A DNA stretch of 64,000 bases from Streptomyces sp. NBS 14/10. Lineage in GTDB: Bacteria > Actinomycetota > Actinomycetes > Streptomycetales > Streptomycetaceae. The position numbers were made by a program, and so were the translations under genes. Under the pieces are notes generated by a model, which saw only the letters and a program-made list of their open reading frames with translations, was not told where the DNA came from and did no database searches. This document shows, piece after piece, positions 42,864 through 52,789 of the stretch; position 1 is the stretch's first letter, and every line of letters begins with the position of its first letter. The stretch lies in assembly GCF_002224125.1 (NCBI RefSeq), contig NZ_NCSM01000005.1, positions 1 to 64,000 on the forward strand. The letters are read 5' to 3'.

Positions 42864-44831
42864 GGTGCTGGTCCTTCCAGGCCTCTTTTTCAACGGCGGG
42901 CAGTCGAATGGCGTCCTGTGCGCCGTCGGCCCAGGTCACGTCCGCGACCAGGGTGGTCCCCTCGGCACGGGTGGTGACCCGCGGCAGGGCGGCGGGGTCC
43001 GAACCGCCGAGGTGAACGAGGGCGACGTGGAGGGTGCCGTAGGCGACCGGGCCGTCGGTCCGCACGACGGGGGTGGCGGATGCGGCGCCCAGCGCGTTGC
43101 TGTCGGCTCCCGGCACCACGGACGCGGCGGGCAACCCGTATGCGCCGATGAGAGAGGAGATCAGCCCGTCGACACCTGCTACCCGGGCGGTGGCGCCTTG
43201 CGCGGCGCACGGCGCGCCCTGCGGATCGACAGCAAGGGACCATCCGCCGATCCGCAGCACATGACCGGTCGGCTCATCACCGGCGGCAGGGTCGACACGC
43301 ACGGCCCGTACCTGATCGACCCGCGCAACGCGGAACCGACGGTGATCCAAGGACCAAGCGCATAAGGGGTATCGGGCCCACCGAACGGGTCCCACGTCGC
43401 GTCCTGTGGCCAGTGTGCGCGCGAGCGCGAGACGGCCGTGGCACCGTCCATGGAGATTCTGGTCGCCGGGCGGCGGTGCGAGGCACGGCCCGCGGCGTCG
43501 AGGAGCACGACCGCGTTGTCGAGCGGGCCAGTGTCCGCACAGGCGCTCGGACCGGCCGTGGGGTCGCCAGGGGTCTCGGGTGCCGTGTGCGTCGAGTAGG
43601 CGAACCGGGCGTAGCAGGGGTCGTCGGCGTGGGGCCGAGCCGGGTCGGCGTGGTCGCCGCCGTGGTTGACGACTCGTACCACACCGTCGGCGGCCGTACC
43701 GGAGACGAGCCAGCCGGGCGCGGGCAGGACGCGAATGAAGTCGCCTTGCTCTACGGCGAGTTGGGCCTCGCCCTCGGTCCACACCGGGTGGTCCGGCGGC
43801 AAGGCGAGACCGATGAAGCCCTTGCTCACCCAGTACGGGGACGCGGGTCCCGAGTACGCTTGGAGGATGCCGCGGTAGGGCCGGTGCCAGCCGAGCGTGA
43901 GCAGTCCCCGCTCGTCCATGGCACCGTGGCCGGTGAAGTGGTGGAGCATACGGTTCGCCAGTGCCCGGGTCTCCCCCGGTGCCAGTGGCCTCGCGTCGAA
44001 CAGGGCGCCGGTCCACAGCGAGGCGAGCGCGGCGTGGCGGTACGTAAGGGAGCGGCCCTGGACGAGCGGGGAGCCGTTGGCACCGATCAGGAGGCGCTGG
44101 TCCGCCAGGAAGCGGTGCAGCCGGGCCCGGTAGCGGTCGAGGAGTCCGCCGGGTGCCGCATGGTCGAGGATGCGGCAGAACCACAACGGGTACAGGTGCG
44201 TGGCCCAGCCGTTGTAGTGGTCGAAGTTGCGGTGGGCGCCGTCGGTGAGGCCGTCGGAGTACCAGCCGTCGCCCGCGTACCAGCCGTCGGTCAGGGCGAT
44301 GATGCGGTCGAGGTCCTGTTGCCGCCACTGGCCGCCGACCGTGCGGGCGAATGCCTCGGTGATGCCCTGGAACCAGATCCAGTTGTTGCCGGGCATCGGG
44401 TCGCCGACCAGCGGGGCGAGCCAGTCGAGGACCCGCTGCCGCACCTGGTCGTCCAGCCGGTCCCAGATCAACGGCCTCGTCTCGTGCAACGCGAGCGCGA
44501 TGGAGGCGGCCTCGACCTTGGCCTGGTCGCACTCGGCGAACGTGGGCCAGCGCTCCGGATGCTTCGGGTCGGTGCCGGCGACCAGGCCCTGCGCATACCA
44601 CCCGGCGATGTCGTGCGGATCGGCTCCGCCCGCTCCCGCGAGCCGGAAGCCGGCCAGCAGGAAGGTGCGGGCGAAGCCTTCGAGTCCGTCGCTGTGCGCA
44701 CCGTCCGCGCTCGGCACACCGGGCAGGTCGATCAGGGCGTGCTCGTCGGTGGCATGGGGCCGGACGGCGAGCAGCAGCTGGTCCGCGGTCCGCTCCCAGC
44801 GGGCACGGTCCTCGGCCGGGGTGCGATTCAT
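42856..44831 (-). pseudogene. DUF2264 protein, frameshifted near the C-terminus
   Basis: From ATG 44831 the first ~495 residues read cleanly as DUF2264: TFLLAGFRLAGAG, WPTFAECDQAKVEAASIALA, NNWIWFQGITEAFARTVGGQ, WYSDGLTDGAHRNFDHYNGW and GFIGLALPPDHPVWTEGEAQ. Near 43345 the frame changes and the C-terminal ~160 residues continue as RVARVDQVRAVRVDPAAGDE, VLRIGGWSLAVDPQG and TLVADVTWADGAQDAIRLPA, ending at 42856. The domain is found with glycoside hydrolases and may process unusual glycans or uronides. One frameshift; could be a sequence error. Its stop overlaps the GTG of the GH38 fragment (GTGCATGA), suggesting coupling. Confidence 0.82.
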
Positions 44832-47800
44832 GACCGCGGCAGGCGCAGGGTCACCATCTGCAACGGTCGCAGTGCGAGCACGACGCCGCCGTCGCCGAGT
44901 GTCGGGGGCTCGGCGTCCGGGAGCGGCCGCTCCAGCAGATCCGTCGGGGCAGCCCGTTCGATGGCGAAGCCGTCGATGCGGACGATGGCACGGGCACGCC
45001 CGCCGTGCGCCTCATGGAGGCGGACAACGAGGTCGCCGCTGCGGTCGTCGGCCAGCTTCACCGCGCTGACCACGACGGCGTCGTTGTCCACAGCGACCAG
45101 AGGCGCGACCGCTTCGGCGGTTCCGGTGATCCGGCGCTCGGGCAGGTTGGCCCGGTGGCCCTCGCGGACGGCGTCACCGATCGTCGCGCCCGGCGCGAGC
45201 GCGTGGTGGAATCGGTGCACACCCTGATCGGTCTCCGGGTCCGGGTAGCGAGGCGCGCGCAGCAGCGAGGCACGCACCGTGGTCGTGGTACCCGCGTCGG
45301 CACCCGTACGGACGGCTCGGGTCACGTCGTGGCCGTACGTCGCGTCGTTGACGAGCGCGACGCCCCAGCCCGGCTCCTCGAGATGGACGAAGCGGTGGTT
45401 GCAGGCCTCGAATTTGGCCCACTCCCAGCTCGTGTTCTGGTGGGTGGGACGGTACACATGACCGAACTGCGTCTCGGAGGCGTACCGGTCGGCCTTCACA
45501 TCCAGCGGGAACGCCAGCTTCAGGAACTTCTCCGTCTCGTGCCAGTCGACCTCGGTGTCGATGTCGAGCCGCTTGGCGCCGGCAGGAACGGACAGCAGCT
45601 GAACCGCCTTGGAGCGCCCGAAGACCCGCTCAACCCGTACCGCTCCGCCGTCGATACGGACGTCTTTCGCCTCGGTGAGGTCGCTTCCGACGTTGCGGTA
45701 GAAGGCGTCCACGTCCCAGGCGTCCCACTGGTTGGGAAAGTCGGGGTGCAGCTGCAGCAGGTTGGCGGCCTGCCCCGGAGCAATCGCCTCCCGGTCCCCG
45801 ACCCGGTCGTAGGCGGAGACCACCAAGCCCCGCCCGTCGATCTCGACCCGGAGCAAGCCGTTGTCCAGGACGTAGCCGCCCCCGTCACGCGGGACAGGGG
45901 TCACACCGTCCCCGTCCGTGGCCTGTGAGGAGGCTCCCCGGGCGGGGACCGAGCGGCGGGTGTGGGGCGCCGAGTTGAAGACGATCTCGGTGCCTCCCGA
46001 TGGATCGCCGGCCAGCGCGCGCTGCGCAGCCGCGATGATGCCCTCGAGTTCCGCGGCGAGGCGCGCATAGGTCTCGCGTGCCACTCGGTGCACCCATGCG
46101 ATGGACGAACCCGGCAGGATGTCATGGAACTGGTGCAGCAGCACCGTCTTCCAGATCCGGTCCAGCTCTTCGTGCGGATACGGGAAACCGACGCGTACCG
46201 CCGCCGTCGCGGCCCACAGCTCAGCCTCGTACAGGAGGGACTCGCTGCGCCGGTTGCCGCGCTTCGTCTGCGCCTGGCTGGTGAGGGTGGCGCGGTGCAG
46301 CTCGAGGTAGAGCTCGCCGACCCAGACGGGCGGATTCGGGTATTCGGCCTCGGCCTTGGCGAAGAAGGCGGCGGGGGTCTCCCACACGACGGCCGCGGCG
46401 CCCTCCAGGCTTCGCATCCGGGCCGCCTTGGCGACCATCTCGCGCGTGGTGCCGCCTCCGCCGTCGCCATAGCCGGTCGGCGCGAGGGAGTGCGTGGCGA
46501 CCCCCTTCTCCTTGAAATTCCTTGCGGCGTGAGCCAGCTGGCGGCCCGTCATTTCGCAGTTGTACGAGTCGACGGGCGGGAAGTGCGTGAAGATTCGGGT
46601 GCCGTCGACGCCCTCCCAGAAGAACGTGTGGTGCGGGAACGTGTTGGTGCGGCTCCACGAGATCTTCTGGGTGAGCAGGCGTGTCGAGCCCGCGGCTTTG
46701 ATGATCTGCGGCAGGCCGGCCGCGAAGCCGAACGTGTCGGGCAGCCACGCCTCGTCGCTCTCGATGCCGAACTCTGCGAGGAAGAAGCGCTTGCCGTGGA
46801 CGAACTGGCGGGCCATCGCCTCCGACCCGGACATGTTGGTGTCGGACTCGACCCACATGCCGCCGACGGGTACGAACCGTCCGTCGGCGACGGCCTTCTT
46901 GACCCTGGCGTACACCTCGGGCCGGTGCTCCTTGATCCAGGCGAACTGCTGTGCCTGGGACATGGCGAAAATGAACTCGGGCTCTTCCTCGATGAGTTGT
47001 GTCATGTTCGACGCCGTGCGGGCGACCTTGCGGACCGTCTCCCGCAGCGGCCACAGCCACGCGGAGTCGATGTGGGCGTGGCCGACGGCACTGATGCGGT
47101 GGGCCGCGGGTGCGGTGGGCGCGGCGAGCGCACCGGCCAGTTCGTCCCGTGCGGCCTGCGCCGTACCGTTGACGTCCTGGAGGTCGACGGCGTCCAGGGC
47201 GCGGCCGACCGCGCGCAGGATCTCCCAGCGGCGGGCCCCGTCGACCGGCAGTTCCGCCATCAGTTCGCCGAGGACCTCCAGGTCCATGACCAGGTTCCAG
47301 ACCGTCTCGTCGAATACGGCCAGCCGCATCTCGCCGAGCACGTACTGGGGTGCGTCACCGGCGGTGGCCTTGTCGCCCATCGGTGTCGGCTGGAACGGGA
47401 CGCCGCTCGCGTCGAGGTCCGGGTTGGAGGCCGCCTCGATCCGCCAGTGGACCCGCTCGCCGCCGGACACGGGTGAGCCGACGCCGACGTGGTTGTTGCG
47501 CGGGTGGAGTCCCTTGCCGGGGTGCCGTCGGGGGCGTGGACAAGGCCCTCGCACATCCGAGGTCGAGGACGGCCTCGACGGTGCGGCCCGCCCACTCGGC
47601 GGGGACCGTCCCGGTGACCTTGAACCAGCTGGTCCCCCACGGCGTTCCCCACGGGGTGCCGGGGGCGATGGGGCGGGTGGGTGCCGCAAGGCCCTCGGCC
47701 ACCGGCACGGGTTCACCGGGGATGGACCAGATCTCCACGGCGAGGGGTGTCGTGAGGGGGTGGACGGCAGGCCGGATGCGCTCTGTGAGGACGCGTTCCA

Positions 47801-47834
47801 GGCGTGCTTCGACCGGCTTCCGGTCGTCGTGCAA
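44828..47834 (-). pseudogene. GH38 alpha-mannosidase, frameshifted near the N-terminus
   Basis: Starts at TTG 47834 (HDDRKPVEARLERVLTERIR) and runs in one frame to about 47560 (WFKVTGTVPAEWAGRTVEAV). A short second-frame piece follows (EGLVHAPDGTPA), and from ~47530 the main frame reads on to 44828: HPRNNHVGVG, zinc/nucleophile motifs GHAHIDSAWLWPLRETVRK and AWLPDTFGFAAGLPQI, MWVESDTNMSGSEAM, QFHDILPGSSIAWVHR and C-terminal beta-domain. Only two small changes, near 47530-47560, disrupt it, so it may be recent decay or sequence error. GH38 enzymes trim alpha-mannosides, including N-glycan cores. Ribosome-binding site AGGAG precedes the TTG. The stop overlaps the DUF2264 ATG by 4 bases. Confidence 0.87.
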
Positions 47835-47884
47835 AAAGGGGTCTCCTGTCGCTGCGAGCGGGCGAGAGGTGGTGCGGGTGTCGT

Positions 47885-48982
47885 TCAGCGACCGTCCACC
47901 GGGGCGGGGCGCTCGCAGGAGCTGGTCACCTGGAGGGCTCGGCCCTGGGCCGCCGCGTCCATGAGGGTGAGCATGATGTCCAGGACGTGTGCGGCGAGTT
48001 CGGCCGATGCCCGGTGCGGTCGTCCGGCCGAGAGGGCATCGGCCAGGTCGGCGAGGCCCACGCCGCGTCCCGCGTCCGGGTAGCCGGCAGAGACGGGCAG
48101 CATCTCCCAGCCGTCTCCGCGGTGGATCTCGACGGCGCCGTCGAAGCCGTTCGGGTCGGGCAGGGACAGCGAGGCGTCGGTGCCGTGGACCTCGATGCGC
48201 GGCAGCCGCGCGGCGTGGATGTCGAAGCTCATCACGAGCGTGGACAGGGCTCCACCCGCGTGCTCCAGGACGCCGGTGAGGTGGGTGTCCACCTCCACCG
48301 GGAAGGTGCGCCCGGCGCGCGGGCCGCTGCCGATCGTACGCTGTGCGCGCGGCCGGGAGGACGCGCCGGTCACCCTGACCACCGGGCCGAGCAGGTGGAC
48401 CAGGGCCGACAGGTAGTAGGGCCCCATGTCGAGCAGTGGGCCGCCGCCCGGCTGGTAGTAGAACTCCGGGTCCGGATGCCACTTCTCGTGGCCCGCGGTG
48501 GTCATGAACGCGGTGGCCGCGACCGGCCTGCCGATCAGGCCGTCGTCCACCGCCTTGCGCGCGGTCTGGGTTCCGGTGCCGAGGACCGTGTCGGGCGCGC
48601 AGCCGACCCGCAGGCCTGCCGTACGTGCCGCCTCCAGCACGGCGTCGGCCTCCTTGCGGTTGGCCGCCAGGGGCTTCTCGCCGTACACATGCTTGCCCGC
48701 GGCGAGCGCCGCAAGGGCGACCTCGGCGTGCGCGGCCGGGATCGTCAGGTTGAGCACAGCGTCCACGTCGTCCCGGGCCACCAGGTCGGCCACGGACTCC
48801 GCGACGGCCGGCTCTCCCCCGCCCGGGGCCTGCTCCGCGACGGACTGGGCGCGGCCGCGGTCGAGGTCGGTGACGGCGGTCAGCCGCAGCGAAGTCAGAC
48901 GCTCCAGCATCGCGAGGTAGGCGCCGCTGATCTTTCCGGCGCCCACAATGCCGATGTTCAAAGGCTTCAGCGGCTCGCCCAC
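47885..48982 (-). CDS. Gfo/Idh/MocA-family oxidoreductase
   Basis: 365 residues. Rossmann motif NIGIVGAGKISGAYLAMLER, the EKP motif GKHVYGEKPLAANRKEA with catalytic Lys, and the C-terminal PGGGPLLDMGPYYLSALVHL, the usual GGGxLxDxGxH-type site. Typical substrates are sugars, inositols or glycosides, oxidised with NAD(P). It sits between the GH38 gene and ThuA in a single strand block and is probably the intracellular sugar-oxidising step. Start GTG 48982 overlaps the ThuA gene's end (stop 48967), which indicates coupling. Confidence 0.9.
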   Translation of the reverse strand: MGEPLKPLNIGIVGAGKISGAYLAMLERLTSLRLTAVTDLDRGRAQSVAEQAPGGGEPAVAESVADLVARDDVDAVLNLTIPAAHAEVALAALAAGKHVYGEKPLAANRKEADAVLEAARTAGLRVGCAPDTVLGTGTQTARKAVDDGLIGRPVAATAFMTTAGHEKWHPDPEFYYQPGGGPLLDMGPYYLSALVHLLGPVVRVTGASSRPRAQRTIGSGPRAGRTFPVEVDTHLTGVLEHAGGALSTLVMSFDIHAARLPRIEVHGTDASLSLPDPNGFDGAVEIHRGDGWEMLPVSAGYPDAGRGVGLADLADALSAGRPHRASAELAAHVLDIMLTLMDAAAQGRALQVTSSCERPAPVDGR

Positions 48983-49623
48983 AGCAGGCCCCTTTCGGTC
49001 AGCGTGCGCACCTCGGGCACGTCGAAGTCGTCGGGCTTGTGCCCGATGGTCGAGACGAAGACCCGGCCCGCGCCCCAGGTCCTGGTCCACACGGCGGGCA
49101 TCACCGCGGGCCGGTCCCGCAGTTCGTCGGCCGCGAAGGTGGTGGTGGCGAGGACGTCGATATGCGGGTCGGTGAGCACCCAGTACTGCTCGGTGTGCAC
49201 GGTGAAGTCGTTGAGGCCCTCGATGACGGGATGGTCGGCTCGCTCGGGCAGCAGGCGCACGGCGTGGTCGTGGAAGCCAGGCGGGTGCATCACGAACTTG
49301 CCGCCGGTCAGCAGGTGGTAGCCGTGGTCATGGAAGCAGTCGACGATGCCGCCGTGCCAGCCGGCGAGGCCGGTGCCCGCGCGCACCGCCGCGGCGAGGT
49401 TCTCGCTCTGCTCGCGGGTGATGGTCCCCATCGTCCAGCACTGCACGATCAGGTCGGTCGCGGCCAAGCGCTCCGCGTCCTCGTACACGGCGAGGTCCTC
49501 GGAGGTTTCCACGGTGAATCCGCGGTCCTTGAGGAACGGTACGAAGCTGTCGCTGATCGTCACGGGCTGATGCCCGTCCCAGCCGCCACGGACGACGAGC
49601 GCCCGCCGGATGTCGCTGGTCAA
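48967..49623 (-). CDS. ThuA-domain protein
   Basis: About 218 residues. ThuA-like (class I glutamine-amidotransferase fold): RALVVRGGWDGHQPVTISDS, LIVQCWTMGTITREQSENLA, GTGLAGWHGGIVDCFHDHGY (His of the family), VWTRTWGAGRVFVSTIGHKP. ThuA proteins occur in trehalose, sucrose and maltitol utilisation operons; their exact activity is unclear, often with a Gfo/Idh/MocA partner such as the one downstream. Start taken at TTG 49623, with GGGAG upstream; an open frame from a TTG at 49692 lacks a ribosome-binding site. Confidence 0.82.
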   Translation of the reverse strand: MTSDIRRALVVRGGWDGHQPVTISDSFVPFLKDRGFTVETSEDLAVYEDAERLAATDLIVQCWTMGTITREQSENLAAAVRAGTGLAGWHGGIVDCFHDHGYHLLTGGKFVMHPPGFHDHAVRLLPERADHPVIEGLNDFTVHTEQYWVLTDPHIDVLATTTFAADELRDRPAVMPAVWTRTWGAGRVFVSTIGHKPDDFDVPEVRTLTERGLLWASR

Positions 49624-49731
49624 GGTGATGACACGCTCCCATCGGCGCCGCAGGGTGGAGTGCGGCGGTCGGAGTCGGATGAAGTCGCTCAACGGGTCGT
49701 CGCGGCCCAGCAGAAGTTGATGCTGAGCGAG

Positions 49732-49761
49732 AAGCTACGAACCACCGTTGCATTTTGTCAA
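49732..49761 (-). promoter_or_regulatory. candidate promoter of the glycoside-utilisation operon
   Basis: Read on the minus strand: TTGACA (49761-49756), 18-base spacer, TAGCTT (49737-49732). It lies about 110 bases upstream of the ThuA start and is AT-rich for this genome. A ROK or LacI-type repressor could act here, but no clean dyad overlaps it. Confidence 0.5.
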
Positions 49762-50017
49762 TACGTTGGAGGAAGCATGGGAAGGGCCCGCGCACCCCGA
49801 GTCGACGAAGGCCTTGTTCACGCCTACCGGCTCAGGTGTCAGGCCACTTATTTTCCACTCTCCACTCAATTTACTACCGGCAACAAGAATTCCCCTTGAC
49901 CAGTTTCCGATTCGCGGGAGAAATGCCCGCGTCGGCCATTGACTCCGGGCAGCACCATGGTTTTGCTGGCACGCGGAGAAATACCCCCCACTCCCCCAAC
50001 CCCACTGGAGGAACTCC

Positions 50018-51277
50018 ATGGCCGTCACCAGACGCAGCATGATCGGCGGCGCGATCGCCGCGACCGCGGGCCTGGGCACCGTGGCCGGACTGACGCGGGC
50101 CGACGCGGCCGAGACTGCCGGTGCTCAGCCCGCCGCCAGCGGGCCGGGCGATGTCGTCGGCAAGATATCTGTCGGCTATCAGGGCTGGTTCGCCTGCACA
50201 GGCGACGGCTCCCCCATCAACAGCTGGTGGCACTGGAGCAGGGATCGGTTCCAATCTCCGTCACTGTCCAACACAACCATCAAATCCTGGCCGGATATGG
50301 CTGACTACCAGCGCGGGTTCACCACCGCGTACCCGAATCTCAACAGCGGCAGGCCCGCTCAGCTCTTCTCGTCGTGGGACCAGCGGACCGTCGACACGCA
50401 CTTTCGCTGGATGCGCGAGAACAACATCGACACGGCCGCTCTTCAGCGCTTCAACCCCTTCGGCGATGAGGGTCCGACGCGTGACGGTATGGCGCAGAAG
50501 GTGCGTCAGGCGGCCGAGGCGAACGGGCGCAAGTTCTACATCATGTACGACGTCACCGGCTGGACGTCCATGCAGTCCCAGATCAAGCAGGACTGGACGG
50601 AAAAGATGAAGGCACACACCGCGTCCGGCGCTTATGCGCGGCAGAACGGCAAGCCGGTGGTGTGTATTTGGGGGTTCGGCTTCAACGACTCGGGGAGACC
50701 ATTCGATCCGGCGCCGTGCAAGGACGTAGTCGACTGGTTCAAGGCACAGGGCTGCTACGTGATCGGCGGTGTGCCCACGCACTGGCGTACCGGTACCGAG
50801 GATTCACGGCCCGGATTCTCCGCCGTGTACCACTCGTTCAACATGATCTCCCCATGGATGGTGGGGCGTATCTCCAGCCCTTCCCAGTCCGATGACTTCC
50901 TCACCAACATCAATACGCCGGACAAAGCGGATTGTGATGCGAACGGCATCGACTATCAGCCGTGTGTGATGCCGGGCGATCTCCAGGAACGTCACCGCAG
51001 GCACGGTGATTTCATGTGGCGGCAGTTCTACAACATGGTGCGGCTGGGTGTGGGCGGCATCTACATCTCCATGTTCGACGAGTTCAACGAGGGCAATCAG
51101 ATCGCCAAGACAGCGACGAGGGCGGCCGATGTGCCGTCGGGTTCGGGGATCTGGGCGCTCGACGAGGACGGTACGGCGTGTTCGTCCGACTACTACCTGC
51201 GGCTGACCGGTGACGGCGGCCGGATGCTCAAGGGGCAGATCGCTCTCACCCCCAACCGGCCGACACCGACCACGTGA
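50018..51277 (+). CDS. secreted GH71/GH99-like glycoside hydrolase (Tat-exported)
   Basis: 419 residues with a Tat signal (TRRSMIGGAIAATAGLGTVA; twin Arg at 5-6, cleavage near ADA-AE). The body fits the GH71/GH99-like fold: ISVGYQGWFACTGDGSPINS, AQLFSSWDQRTVDTHFRWMR, NNIDTAALQRF, FYIMYDVTGWTSMQS, KPVVCIWGFGF, and IYISMFDEFNEGNQIAKT carrying a conserved Glu. GH99 enzymes are endo-alpha-mannosidases/mannanases; GH71 are alpha-1,3-glucanases. Next to GH38 mannosidase genes, an endo-mannosidase role is more likely (inference). Ribosome-binding site GGAGGA; divergent from the ThuA operon, so both may share the same regulator. Confidence 0.87.
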   Translation: MAVTRRSMIGGAIAATAGLGTVAGLTRADAAETAGAQPAASGPGDVVGKISVGYQGWFACTGDGSPINSWWHWSRDRFQSPSLSNTTIKSWPDMADYQRGFTTAYPNLNSGRPAQLFSSWDQRTVDTHFRWMRENNIDTAALQRFNPFGDEGPTRDGMAQKVRQAAEANGRKFYIMYDVTGWTSMQSQIKQDWTEKMKAHTASGAYARQNGKPVVCIWGFGFNDSGRPFDPAPCKDVVDWFKAQGCYVIGGVPTHWRTGTEDSRPGFSAVYHSFNMISPWMVGRISSPSQSDDFLTNINTPDKADCDANGIDYQPCVMPGDLQERHRRHGDFMWRQFYNMVRLGVGGIYISMFDEFNEGNQIAKTATRAADVPSGSGIWALDEDGTACSSDYYLRLTGDGGRMLKGQIALTPNRPTPTT

Positions 51278-51285
51278 GGTCCGCC

Positions 51286-51320
51286 GGGGCCGAGGCGGGG
51301 CCCTCCCCTGCCTCAGCCCC
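51286..51320. terminator. hairpin between the GH71/99-like gene and the ROK relic
   Basis: GGGGCCGAGGC / GCCTCAGCCCC, 11 bases with one mismatch and a 13-base loop, between convergent genes. Confidence 0.55.
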
Positions 51321-52200
51321 GCTCGCGTCCCTTCAGGCGCGGGGTGAAGGTGGCGTGGAACAGTGTCGACGCGGCGCCCACCGCGGCGGCTTCCGCGCTC
51401 AGCACCGAGCGCTCCACGTGTACGCGCCGCAACCGGCGGGCGGTGGGGAACTCATTGACGGCGCGCCCGATCTCCTCCAAGTAGCAGTCGGCGACGTCGT
51501 CGGTGAAGAACGGGCCGCCCAGGACGATCAGGTCGATGTCCAGAAGATCGACGAGCCCCAGGGCTCCCCGTCCGACGGCACGTGCCACTTCGCGCAGGGC
51601 GGCGGTGGCGGCCGGGTGTCCGGCCGCGGCCGCGCGCCCGACGGCGCGGTATGCCTCGGTGCTGCTGTGCTCCGTGCCGGCGGTGCGCAGGCCGAGCCGC
51701 TCGGCGAACCGCGGTACGGACACGGGCGGGTTGCACTCGGGCAGGATCTCGGGCCGTCCGTCCGCGGCGACGCGGTCAAGGGCGAGCGCGCACAGCTGTC
51801 CGAACTCCCCCGCGTTCGCGCTGACTCCACGGTAGAGGTCGCCGTTGAGGTAGAGGCCGGAGCCGACGCCGGTGCCGAGATAGAGGTAGGCGAAGTCCCG
51901 GGCCCTGCGGTCGCGCCCGATCCAGCGCTCGCCCGCGGCGGCGGCGAGCGAGTCCTTCTCGATGAGGACCGGGCAGGGGAAGTGCTCCTTCAGCAGGTAC
52001 AGCAGGGGCAGGTCCTGCCAGGCCCGCATCAGGGGCGGCCCGAGGACGGTGCCGGAGGCGATGTCGACCGGTCCCGGCACGGCCCCGCCGACGCCGAGGA
52101 AGCCGTTGGGCTGAACGGCGCCACGCGCCTTGCTTAGCGCTTCGTGGCCCACCTCGACGGCTTGTGCGACGAATTCGGCGGGGTCGATGTCGGCACTGAC
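51313..52200 (-). pseudogene. ROK-family regulator/sugar kinase without N-terminus
   Basis: The ROK C-terminal ~295 residues are intact: FLGVGGAVPGPVDIASGTVL, DSLAAAAGERWIGRDRRARD, YLYLGTGVGSGLYLNGDLYR, VSANAGEFGQLCALALD and IDLIVLGGPFFTDDVADCYL. The usual zinc motif CxCGxxGCxE is not present at the expected position (ILPECNPPVSVPRF instead), as in several regulatory ROKs. The N-terminal winged HTH of a ROK repressor is missing: the reading stops being ROK near 52200, where an AsnC gene begins on the other strand. So a deletion fused the two loci and removed both the HTH and the AsnC gene's original divergent neighbour. Confidence 0.8.
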
Positions 52201-52222
52201 GGTGCGTGTGCACGTACACACG

Positions 52223-52666
52223 ATGGATGAGGTGGACCGGTCAATCCTGGCCGTACTCGAAAAACACGGCCGGATCAGCAACGCCGAACTCGCCGACCGA
52301 GTCGGCCTGTCGCAATCGCCCTGCCTGCGGCGGGTGCGCCGACTGGAGGAAGCCGGGATCATCCGCGGCTACCGGGCGGTGATCGATCCCGCCGCGGTCG
52401 GCCGCAGCCTGCGGGTGTTCGCCGGTGTCCGGCTGATGCGGCACACCCGCGCGGACGTGACCGCGTTCGAGCGTGCGCTCACCCGACTGCCCGAGGTGAC
52501 CCACACCCACCACGTCACCGGCAATTACGACTACCTACTCGAGGTCGAGGTCGCCGACCTGCCCGCCTACGAGGACTTCCACGCCAACCGGCTGGCCGGC
52601 CTGCCCTGCGTAGCCACGGTGACCAGCTACGTCACTATGAAGACGCTCTCCGCGGACACCACATGA
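52223..52666 (+). CDS. Lrp/AsnC-family regulator
   Basis: 147 residues. N-terminal HTH: EVDRSILAVLEKHGRISNAE, LADRVGLSQSPCLRRVRRLE then EAGIIRGYRAVIDPAAVGR, the Lrp/AsnC signature. The RAM effector domain follows (EVTHTHHVTGNYDYLLEVEV). It normally sits divergent from an amino-acid gene; here the neighbour is a truncated ROK gene, so its target was probably lost. ATG at 52223 fits the family N-terminus. Confidence 0.92.
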   Translation: MDEVDRSILAVLEKHGRISNAELADRVGLSQSPCLRRVRRLEEAGIIRGYRAVIDPAAVGRSLRVFAGVRLMRHTRADVTAFERALTRLPEVTHTHHVTGNYDYLLEVEVADLPAYEDFHANRLAGLPCVATVTSYVTMKTLSADTT

Positions 52667-52789
52667 CGGTCCCGGCTGCCCGACAGCCGGACCCCATCCG
52701 CCGTCCTGCCCGACCGGCCGTCCGGGGCGCCGTTGATCTTTGCTCCAGAGCGAGGTGTGCGTGCTGCCGGAACTTGATGGACTGGGTGG

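Noticed and set aside
43413..45227. Open plus-strand frame of ~600 residues opposite DUF2264 and GH38
   Set aside because: Antisense shadow spanning two opposite-strand genes; composition is Val/Arg/Gly-biased with no domain.
45962..47476. Open plus-strand frame of ~500 residues opposite the GH38 gene
   Set aside because: Antisense shadow of a clear glycoside hydrolase; no ribosome-binding site or motif.
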